Below, piece after piece: positions 11,353-19,802 of a DNA stretch of 64,000 bases. This stretch comes from Adiantum capillus-veneris (lineage: Eukaryota; Streptophyta; Polypodiopsida; Polypodiales; Pteridaceae), in assembly GCA_014529385.2 (NCBI GenBank), contig CM043966.1, forward strand, positions 86,892,087 to 86,956,086, in the 5' to 3' direction. How positions within the stretch are numbered: position 1 is the first letter of the stretch; every line of letters starts with the position of its first letter. The notes under the pieces were generated by a model. That model was not told the origin of the DNA, searched no databases, and saw only the letters and a list, made by a program, of their open reading frames with translations. A program made the position numbers and the translations under genes.

Positions 11353-11727
11353 ATGCCTCGTGTAAAGGCCTGTTCTAGGAGGGCAACAGGTGAATCTTTG
11401 AATGCTCAAGCAAGAAGACACCGATATGAGACGCAAAGAGGTGTACTGCAAGAGCTGCGGAGGATAGAACGACACGTTCAACCTGCTATTCCACTTCCCC
11501 CTTTCCAGCGAGTAGTGCGGGAGATTTGCGAGCAGTGTTGGAGAGTCGACATGCGATGGGCCAGCAGTGCACTCCTCTGCCTTCAAGAAATTGCTGAAGA
11601 CTATCTCGTGGAATTCTTCAGCGATGGATATATCCTGACTGCCCATGCACACCGCATCACTATAATGCCACGGGATTTTGATACTTTTCGTAGGCTTCGT
11701 TTCCTCTACGATGGGCTTCTTCAGTGA
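11353..11727 (+). CDS. Divergent histone H3 with CENH3-like features, transposon-borne
   Basis: 124 residues, ATG at 11353, just after a good acceptor (gtatttgtag, 11341-11350), so a 5' non-coding exon is likely. After a basic tail (MPRVKACSRRATGE) the protein follows the H3 fold throughout: LQELRRIERH (N-helix), LPPFQRVVREI (helix 1), ALLCLQEIAEDYLVEFF (helix 2), and HAHRITIMPRDF (loop 2 and helix 3). Loop 1 (EQCWRVDMRW) is one residue longer than in canonical H3. The RW, AEDYLV, FSD and DF positions resemble plant CENH3 more than H3. The tail lacks the canonical ARTKQTARKS segment. The end is either TGA at 11725 or a splice donor (ttca/gtgagt at 11724) into the downstream acidic/protease exons. 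No premature stop. Confidence 0.8.
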   Translation: MPRVKACSRRATGESLNAQARRHRYETQRGVLQELRRIERHVQPAIPLPPFQRVVREICEQCWRVDMRWASSALLCLQEIAEDYLVEFFSDGYILTAHAHRITIMPRDFDTFRRLRFLYDGLLQ

Positions 11728-12464
11728 GTGCCTATCCGGGATAGTAGAACCATGGATATTCTCAACATCCCCCCTCTCCATCCTCGTGCACGACAGACAG
11801 AGCCGTCTAGGGCTGAAACAAACAGCAGAAGGACCCGATCACGGGTCAAGAGAAACGACACAGACGGGCAGGCTAAGATAGCCGCAGAGGGCCAAGAGCA
11901 AGCCAGAGTGGACCCCGGGGCTGTCATGGAAGAAACAGAGACAATTATTGAGGAGCCAGCTAGACACCAAAATGAGCAAGTCATGGAGGATCCGCAACCC
12001 ATCGTGGACAATGAGGGACAAGAGAAGGTCAGGGTGGAGCCTGAGGCATCTATGGAGCAACCAATATTGAAGGAAAATAATCCGGAGCCTGAGGAGTCTG
12101 AGGCTGTTAGGGAGGCTGTAAGGGAGGAGCCTGAGGCAGCTCGGGAGCCAGCTCAAGAAAGGCAAGGGCAAGGCTCTGCATCAGAAGGGCCCTCCAACGT
12201 ATCGGATGAGTCAATTATTTTAGAGCAAATCAACGAAGAGAATGAAGATGAGTTGAGAATTTTGTTGAGCTCAGCGCCTCTACATGTGCACATACAACTG
12301 CCTGCAAGGTCAGAGGAGGCCTGCATTACCTACCTCGATAATGTAGACTTCATGTGCATGCGCAGTTTCACCGACTCGCTCTCAACGAATGAGGTCGTCA
12401 ATGTTGGTTTGTGCTAATTCTCATGCTCTTTATTTCTCATGCTCATTAAATGGGTCTCTACCGA

Positions 12465-12790
12465 GACATGGGTCAATACCAAGCGAAACAGTGGCTAATG
12501 AAATTGGATTTTGGTACTACTCGCTCGGTATTGACCCATGTCTTTGCGGCAGTTGCCAAGTTTTTCTTTATAATGGTTCACTACCTTAAAGACATGGGTC
12601 AATACCAAGCGAGTCTGTTGCTTATGGGATTGAAATCCGCCGCTGACTCGCTCGGTATTGACCAATGTCTTTGCGGCAGTCGCGTCAAGTTCTTTATAAT
12701 GGATCATTTCAACCAAGACATGGGTCAATACCAAGCGAATCAGCAGCCAATGGAATTCAATAGCTGCCCACTCGCTCGGTATTAACCCAC
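12465..12790. repeat. Hairpin tandem array 3, 126-bp period, in an intron
   Basis: The sequence gacatgggtcaataccaagc starts at 12465, 12591 and 12717. Each is followed after about 45 bases by a near-perfect complement (ctcgctcggtattgacccat). The conserved spacer includes ctttgcggcagt and ttctttataatgg. Arms are about 22 bp. It lies between the FTDSLSTNEVVN exon and the His/Asp exon of the protease gene. Confidence 0.85.
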
Positions 12791-13887
12791 TTGGTGTTCA
12801 AGTCTAATCTCTGCCATTTGTTCATGTTAGCCACGCTGTCTCGCTTCTGCCCCTTGAGGTTCAAGAGAAAGTATACATAATAGATCCGCTGATATCGCCT
12901 TATCTGCAGAACAACTTAGTTTCCTTTTTGAGTTTGATGAACTAGTTTAGCAGAGTCAACTTTGATCTAGCGCGCTTTCTGGTCACTGCGTGCAATCAAT
13001 CGTGAGTATTTTCTTGCCTTGTAAAAAACATCTTTTATTGAGAATCTCTCCTCATCTTTGATGGTGTCTTTGTAGTGATCATTGGAGTCTGATGTTATTT
13101 GACATGGAAGCTAAGATTGTTTACTACGCAAACTCCGGGCAAAGCAGGGCGTTTCATGGTCGTGTAAAAATGTAAGATTCATTTGGGTACATATGGAAAT
13201 CAGTGTGTCTTTGTAATGTGTCGCTGACTCAAGTGGTTATGAATGTAGTGCCGTGAAAAAACTTGTATGCTGTGTAGAGCATCTTTTGTTAGAACATGAT
13301 CTAGGAAATGTAGTCCGACATGAACGGGTAACCGTGCCCACGCAGACTGATGACTATAGCTGTGGCTGGCGAAACTATTTGAATGCCGTGTTGCTCATCA
13401 GTCAAATTATGGATATACCGAACGTAAGTGATCTGCTGTTTTATTGTTTGCTGCAACGTATGTATGAAGCAAAAGATGTCTGTATCACGCTTCTACAGGA
13501 ACTTCGATTACATAACTACACCAACAACGATGTGCGACATTTTTCTGTAATGGCCATCCAGCATATTATAATCTCGGTAAATAGACGCACAAGAGAGGAA
13601 GTGGCGAGAGCTGATGAGTTCGAAGAGGCTATCATTAACGAAATGACGCAACGCCACAATCAGACTCAAGAAGAAGTTAGAAATATGCAAGAAGCAATAA
13701 ACCAATATTATGTGGACACCGCAGAAGTAGAGGAATGGGCTACACGTCGACGGCAAGAGCAAGAACAGTGGGAAGCTTCATAGGTGCAGGAAGCATGGGA
13801 AGCCATGGAAGAGACCCATGATTTCGAGCGACGCGAAAGGATGCCCGAGACCAGTGTCCCCAGAGGCACAGGTAGCAGCAACCGGAG

Positions 13888-13990
13888 CAGAGGGCAAGGG
13901 ACGAGTGGCACAAACTGTGGGAGAGGACAGGGGACGAGTGGCACAAACCGAGGGAGAGGACAAGGGACAAGTGGCACAAACCGGGGGAGA
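13888..13990 (+). repeat. 33-bp coding minisatellite (three copies)
   Basis: The unit aagggacgagtggcacaaac recurs with 33-base spacing (acgagtgg or acaagtgg at 13901, 13934 and 13967), encoding an 11-residue Gly/Arg/Ser/Thr repeat at the C-terminus of the protease gene. Confidence 0.85.
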
Positions 13991-14060
13991 GGATAGTAGC
14001 AGGGAAAGGGAGCAAATTACTTGGATAAATCTTGACAGAAACAACACAATATGTAAAGTT

Positions 14061-14121
14061 TTGAAACATTGAAATTGTACATTTTTGAAACATTGAAAAT
14101 GTACATTTTTGAAACATTGTT
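14061..14121. repeat. 24-bp tandem repeat, about three copies
   Basis: gaaacattgaaaatgtacat-type units start at 14063, 14087 and 14111. They lie just after the protease gene, possibly in its 3' UTR or in the spacer to the convergent gene. Confidence 0.75.
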
Positions 14122-14209
14122 TGACCGCCAAAAAATATCTCTGCATTAGTCATTTTGAAGAGTACATCATGGTTTGCATGGCATCAAAGCTCCTTGTGTG
14201 CACAAGGTA

Positions 14210-15538
14210 TGTGACCTAGCTTCCGGTGGAAGCAATTAAGTGAAGTGTATTTGTTAGTGACTCCTTGCACAATGTTGTTTTCTCCTCGCACCTTGGAATC
14301 TGAAAAGAAGAAAAAGTTAGATTCAGTCATAGTGTATTAAAGACAATCAAAATTTATCGATTTAGTAAGCACCTTTCTATTGTTGAGATTGAATGCATAC
14401 AATTCCGGCAAAAGTGGAAGTTCTTCACATGTAAGATCTATCCTGAGCTGTGCCAGAGTTGTGCTTGACATTGTCTCCATCACAGTAAGTAGCCTGTCTC
14501 GAAAGTAGAGCTCCATTGATAAAGGTTTGTTCTCGAGGCTGTTCTCTATATCTTGGTCGAGTGGAATAAGCTGCCCACTAAGAAGATGCTATCTAATATA
14601 GTAAAACGATACTAAGAAATTCTAAGAGCTCATAATGAACTTGCAAATTATGGACTTCTTTTGCAAAATACAGATTTTGTTCTGTGATTGTTTCCTATCC
14701 CAATTATCGTCTAAAAAGTCCAAACACCTCTCAGACTTGCAAATGAACATTGTTGCGGTAGTTCTTATTTTCTCATCGAAGAAAAAATCTACGAACAGTT
14801 CAAGAGGCATAAATAGTGCGAGCCGAACTATTTTTGTGGCAATTGAATACTTGAGGGACTTTTGTATATCCTGAAACAACTTATTCCTGAAGCTTTCACT
14901 AGTTTGTGAAGCAGACAGGGACCAATCTTTGCTGTCAAAGGATGGAAGTGACAAAGGAGCTACACGACCCCAACCAATGGAAGTTCTCGGTTCCACATAT
15001 GACATATCATAAAAGAAAATTCCATTATCTGCAAGTTCCTTGTGTTGTCTTCCTCTGTACATTTGCTCACCAATAAATGCATGGAAAGCATCAAAAATTC
15101 CAACTATACTCTCAACTGGTTGCCAATCTGTCTTATTCGATGGATAAATATCTGAAACATACCAAAGATGATATCCACCACTTAATATTCTAATATAATC
15201 ATGCACTCAGCGAGATGCCCTAATAACTTACAGTTGGGTCGATGCCTTGGAAAACTTGGAGGAGATGTTTGCAACCTTAAGTCTACATGCTAGAAAGCAT
15301 GTTGTATGAGGACCTCTTTCACCCGCTTGCTTTGTGCACACACTTTAAACTCTTTAACTTGACCCTTGAAAGCCTCCACGAAATCATTGCGTTGCCTCCT
15401 CTTCCTCCTCCTAGTTTGCAGTAGAACCCAACTTCCGATAGTTATTCGAGATGGAATCCATGCTTGATCGTATGTAGTATAACTGTTAAAAATGCTAACA
15501 GAGTCAATGGTAGTGCTAAGCCTTCGAGAAGTAGACAT
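14210..15538 (-). pseudogene. Unrecognised multi-exon gene near the right TIR
   Basis: ATG at 15538 (MSTSRRLSTTID). Exon 1 is basic (TRRRKRRQRND) and contains a TAG after IQHAF. Intron 15152-15231 (80 bp) has donor GTAAGT and acceptor TTTCAG. Exon 2 encodes YPSNKTDWQPVESIVGIFDAF... ADNGIFFYDMSYVEPRTSIGWG and runs to at least 14870; the frame stays open to 14622 and may contain further exons. Downstream blocks at about 14590-14375 (LDQDIENSLENKPLSMELYF) and from 14299 (IPRCEEKTTLCKESLTNTLH) are separated by an intron with a ttttcag acceptor. No domain recognised. It points away from the right TIR, which lies upstream of it. Confidence 0.4.
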
Positions 15539-15869
15539 GGTGTGCAATAGAATGAATACAAAGAAAGGTTAGCGCAAATATAAAAAAGGGAAGATGTTTT
15601 GAGAGGGAAGTAGAGCTACTCAAAGTCATATTTGGGCGGGAACAAGGATACTAGATAGAGTCTTCAATGAAAGTTCTCAAATTCCTCGGTACATAGTTAG
15701 TATGACTTACGGCATTTATGCCTTGAAAGCGTGAAATTGTGCAATTTGATGAACCAAAATAATATTTCCTCCCTTTTTTTAAAAAGAGCTTGACTCCAAA
15801 ATGTCGATTTTCAACGTAACGTTAGCCTCTTCCTCATTGGTCGAGCGCCACTCTCTCTCTAGAACTGAA

Positions 15870-15897
15870 AGGCCCAAAAGTGAGTCCAACTTTCTCC
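15870..15897 (-). repeat. Right terminal inverted repeat
   Basis: Complement of 3268-3295 with one mismatch; followed by TA at 15898-15899, the same dinucleotide as before the left end. Confidence 0.8.
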
Positions 15898-15994
15898 TAA
15901 TAGATTTTGGATAAGCTTTTTCAAGTTCTTAATGAGTTTTAGTTATATACAAGTTTCACTTCAGAAAACTCACTTCAGAAAAATGCGCCCAACA

Positions 15995-16988
15995 TAGTTT
16001 TCCACACCCCAGCCTGCTAGATCATTCATGATCAACATTAGAAAAGAGATCTTGTAAACCGCATAAGTGAGTATTAATTTCATCTTCATCATTAGCCACA
16101 TGATCACAAAATTACTCAAAAGAAGAATCATACTCAATAGTCATCAACCTTGCAATATAATTCTTCAACTTGTAGCCATTCACACGTGCTTTATGTGGGG
16201 TACCATCCAATGATATGTGCTATTTGGAAACCTGTTTAAGACCAAGAAAGGACCTTGCTACTTTATTTGAAACTTCTTTGAAATGTTCTATCAAGATTAC
16301 TATTGTAACGAAGCACCATGTCACCCTTCTTGATGTCTTTGTCCTTCACCTTCTCATTTGCCTTTGCTTGATTGTTCTTCAAGACCTGTGCATAATGCTC
16401 AAAAGTTAGCAACCTATTCAATTATACAGATTCAAAATATAGAAGCCTCTCCTTAAGTGTATCATCAGGCCCTTCTTCAAGCTTTAGCATCAACTTCAAA
16501 GCTGGTATCTCCATCTCAAAAGGAAGTAAACCCCTTTGCCAAAAACTAGATGAAAGGGAGAGAAACAAGTATTTGATGGAAGTCCTGTAAGCCCATAGAG
16601 CACAAGGTAGCTCTAAATCCCAATTCTTCACATTTATTTGTTTCATCTTTGTAAGAATCCTTATGACCTTTCTATTAAACCTCTCATTCATGTCATTGCA
16701 TTGGGGATAGTATGGAGTAGTAAACCTGCGATGCATATGAAGCTTCTCACATTGATAATCCACCAGCTTTTCCCTAAAACCTGGACCATTGTCAAAAAGT
16801 AACTCAAATGGTATGCCAAATTTGCACCAAGTATCTTCATATATAAATTGGAAAACATCTCTGCTCGTGAGTTGCTTAACAAATTTGGCTTCGGCCCACT
16901 TGGATAGATAGTCAACAATAGTGAGTATGTAACATTTGCCTCTCGTTATCATAGGTAGAGTACCTATTGTATCAATACCCCACTTCTC
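15995..16988 (-). pseudogene. Element A integrase (C-terminal part of pol)
   Basis: The 16952-16422 frame plus its upstream continuation reads WGIDTIGTLP, ITRGKCYILTIVDYLSKWAEA, LLFDNGPGF and NDMNERFNRKV. This is the integrase core, with D (WGID), D (FDNG) and E (NERF) visible. The D of the second motif is kept, although the usual SDNG is FDNG. Reading continues with stops into KDIKKGDMVL near 16330. At 16988 the gene is cut by element B. The upstream half resumes at 36585, and the joined sequence is in frame (YDVFE followed by KWGID). From 16200 to 15995 I see only the degraded end of pol and a purine-rich PPT on the minus strand. Confidence 0.8.
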
Positions 16989-17260
16989 TGAGAGATTATC
17001 CTCCCTGAGGGTCTATGCACAAAATATAGAATTTACACCTCTATACAATTTTTAATATACATTAGAGTTGCGGAAGCGTTTGCATAGGGGAGGAGCTCTC
17101 AACCCCTGACCAAGCATGAAGTTTAGGCCATGAGCCGGACTGCATCGAGAGGCACCTAGCGGCTACTGCTACCTCTCAATGGGTGTTATGAATGAAAGCA
17201 TACTCAAGAAAAATATAACATTGTGGAGGGTGAATATATCTGTACACCGCATTGCGAGCG

Positions 17261-17327
<67 letters not shown>

Positions 17328-18970
17328 AGTGGGGGGTGAAATAGAGTGCATAGAGAGGTGAGAGAATGACAAAAGAGAATAATTAAATGCTCCATCTAAA
17401 TGAAATAGGAAACCACATATTAATGCAATGAAAAAATCTGGGTATACCATAACATCAAAAAGTTTATGACAAATTAAGTAGCAGAGCATCGGACCCTGTG
17501 TAGGGATCGACCGTTCACCCATCCACTTCAGATCTACTACGGACATAGAGAATTTTACTCTATCGGGAGCGTGCCAAAACACCTCCAACCTACTTGAGCT
17601 AGACATAAGCTGAGGCCGCTTCGCCTCCCTCCATGAACCCGAGCTTTGAAAGGATCCCAAGTACCAGTAGATGGTAGGGTATCAACACCAACCATACCAG
17701 TTTAGGCGCCATGCCCCATCGATGCCCAACACTGAGTGTTTAGATAAAGCCAAGAAAAATTCCCCAATGCGTTAGCCATGTAGGTCATTCACCCCCGATG
17801 CACTAACCGTTTAGATGAGCCTAACAAAAGAAGAGGACCTAGGCAACACCCTGATCCAGCAAAGCCCCAGGACAATGACCCTTTAGTCTAAGGCTAAGCG
17901 ATGTAGGTGATCCGAGTCTTGTAGCGATGCTAACATGAAAAACATAACACGTGAGTCCAATCACAATAACACTTTCCATATGCACAAACAATCTTTTTCA
18001 AGCAGCTAGACTGTACACAGTCTCTACCCTTACACGTCTACTATAAACCATTTAGATCTCTTCATGATCTAATGTCAAAACCATAAACCATAATCCGATT
18101 ACATCACATGGGCTTTACCCAACTCCGATGAGGCACAACGAATCCTGCATAACCACTTTAGAACATAACATGGTTGCAAAAATTTTGGCAGCATAACCAT
18201 ATCCAAAAAAAAACCAAGAGCCACACCGTCTTCCACCATAAAATCACAAGAATAATCCATGAGGGAATCTTAGACCTTAACCACAAATCATATTCACGAT
18301 GAACCAACTCCCACCATTGGAGTTTGACGTATCTCCTGTAGTCAATCAGCATCCACACACATATGACTCTTTATACATGAGTTTTTCATGCATAAAAGGA
18401 TTCCAACCAGCAACTAAACATGATAAAAAAAAACAATTTTGACAACATCCAACCATGCAAAGTTGATGCATTGGCATCTACACTTCACCTCTCTAGCACA
18501 TAGGGCTAGTTTTGACCTAGAAAGGTGGAAAGCAATCATAACCATGCACATGAGGCATCCACACATCACATGATAATGTTCCATCACCATAAACATGATG
18601 CAAAACAGCTCCGACCTTTAGGTAAACCATAAAGCATAACTTCACACCTTTGCAAAAAACAACTTTTTGCAATTTTTGATAGCATGCATAACATGCGAAT
18701 GGAAGTATTTGACCTCAAACCATTTCATCATTATCAAATCCACAAGATAGACCAGCACTCTATGACATCACTTTTCCCATATGATACTCACAAAACAAAC
18801 TGTTACCCAGAAAGAAAGCCATTGTAATCATATCTGCCTATGACGTTTGGTTTGACTAACCATATGCCTTCACATAAGTTTATGGGAATCTAATAATTGA
18901 AATAAACCCACCAAAACAAACCATAAATCATGCATAAGCAGATCAGTTAACTCATGACGTCATATAATAC

Positions 18971-19729
18971 TGTTAAGTATGGAGCTTGATTTACCCTTGT
19001 AATTTTCTGTGGTAAAAGCGCACATTTGTAAGGCCCCCATTATGAGGAGAAGCCATCGTGTGTGAAGGAAAATCACTCACCGGAAACCAAAATTTTCACG
19101 GACAAGAATCAGGGGCAACTTTAGAGGCCTCGGGGACGGAGGCCCTCGAGACTTTTTTTTGGCCGGAATATTCCTTTTTGCCGGAATATTATGGCCGGAC
19201 GGCGGCCGGAAAGTGGTCGGAAAACAACCGGTTGGTTGGCCGGTGGCCGATGGTCGGAAGTCAATGGCCGGTGGACGGTGGCCGAATTCAAAAGCGGACT
19301 TGTCTTCTCAAGGGTGGCCACACATGGGCGGATTGGAGGGTCCGATTTGGACTTATTCGCACAAGGGCGGCTACACATGGCTGTCTCTCATAAGAGAGGG
19401 CAGCCCTTTTGGCCTATAAAAGGAGGCCATTTCTACATACATTTCATAGTGTGAAGTTGATGCAACAAGGTGAGTGTTAGGTTGTGAGAGTGAAGCAAGG
19501 CGGGAGCTCTATCAAGGGTTTAATCCCTTTGTAAACTACTTCTTCTTTTGAAGTGCTAAAGCCATTGAGTGGCTGCTTTCCCGTGGACGTAGCCCACATT
19601 GGGTGAACCACGTATATCGTGTGTACTCTCTCTCTCTCTCTACTCTATAATCTCTTGTGTGTGAAATCTATCTCTCTCCATTAAGTAATCTACTAAAAAC
19701 TCTATTTAGCTACGTCTTATTTCCTAACA
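18971..19729 (+). repeat. Copia 5' LTR
   Basis: Starts tgttaagtatgg and ends tttcctaaca. The U3 part is rich in GGCCGG motifs (19160-19290). A TATA box (tataaaag, 19415-19422) lies about 300 bp before the LTR end, with a pyrimidine-rich ctctctctct run near 19625. Confidence 0.95.
19415..19422 (+). promoter_or_regulatory. TATA box of the Copia 5' LTR
   Basis: tataaaag within ggcctataaaaggaggcc, conserved in the 3' LTR at 24175-24182 and, in reverse, in the solo LTR near 40660. It should drive the full-length transcript. Confidence 0.7.
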
Positions 19730-19731
19730 AC

Positions 19732-19743
19732 TGGTATCAGAGC
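19732..19743 (+). other. Copia primer binding site (tRNA-Met)
   Basis: tggtatcagagc lies two bases after the LTR end and complements the 3' end of plant initiator tRNA-Met, the standard Copia primer. Confidence 0.9.
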
Positions 19744-19802
19744 AAGGTTTGCTCGTAGCTAAATTATCTCAAGGAATGGATTCCTTGAATTGAGTGGGAG
19801 TT

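Larger units (their letters stand above)
11728..13996 (+). pseudogene. Acidic protein with ULP1/SENP-like (C48) cysteine protease domain
   Basis: The first open block (11728-12398, in frame with the H3-like gene except for one TGA) is basic, then Glu-rich (EPEESEAVREAVREEPEAA). It ends with FTDSLSTNEVVN, resembling the start of ULP domains. An intron of about 430 bp holding hairpin array 3 follows. The exon from 12831 (acceptor catgttag) reads HAVSLLPLEVQEKVYIIDPL, giving the His and Asp. The exon from 13249 gives PTQTDDYSCGW, the Gln and catalytic Cys. A Gln/Glu-rich helix follows, then an in-frame TAG (13781) and a tail with three 11-residue repeats (GRGQGTSGTNR), ending at 13996. ULP proteases cleave SUMO-like proteins and are common transposon passengers in plants. 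Splicing between 12945 and 13249 is unclear. Confidence 0.6.
3266..15899. mobile_element. 12.6-kb multigene TIR DNA transposon
   Basis: Ends are inverted repeats starting ggagaaagttggact (3268) and the complement ending at 15897, flanked by TA on both sides. Inside are a transposase-like gene (3611-6198, +), an unknown gene (6292-8105, -), a low-complexity ORF (8736-9327, +), a coiled-coil gene (10007-10571, -), a histone H3-like gene plus ULP-type protease (11353-13996, +) and another unknown gene (14210-15538, -). Tandem hairpin arrays occupy much of the rest. 15550-15865 holds nothing I can name. It lies inside the LTR of element A. I cannot assign a transposon superfamily; cargo capture would be one reading, an intrinsically multigene family another. 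Confidence 0.75.
2646..15994 (-). repeat. 3' LTR of element A, interrupted by the TIR transposon
   Basis: On the plus strand it begins tgttgggcaaaag at 2646 and ends gcgcccaaca at 15994. Without the insert it is about 717 bp. Bases 2646-2868 align with 52043-52230, the surviving part of the other LTR. Just beyond 15994 the plus-strand sequence tagttttccacacccca is, on the minus strand, a purine-rich tract in the right place for the element's PPT. Confidence 0.7.

Noticed and set aside
8107-12790. Repeat-spacer look of the hairpin arrays, as in a CRISPR array
   Set aside because: Periods differ between arrays, spacers are themselves conserved within an array, repeats are long hairpins, and there is no cas gene; the context is a plant transposon.
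4103-13783. In-frame stops as signs of recoding or RNA editing
   Set aside because: Editing of this kind is known from plant organelles, not nuclear transcripts. The element also has a frameshift, so ordinary decay is simpler.
13784-14153. Leu/Pro-rich minus-strand frames (VPLVPCPLPRF repeats)
   Set aside because: Reverse of the 33-bp Gly/Arg repeat in the protease gene, which is in frame with the catalytic exon on the plus strand.
17179-17361. Open frames rich in ER or SL dipeptides (also 32316-32550)
   Set aside because: They are translations of the (GA)n microsatellites in the LTRs of element B, open on both strands for that reason.
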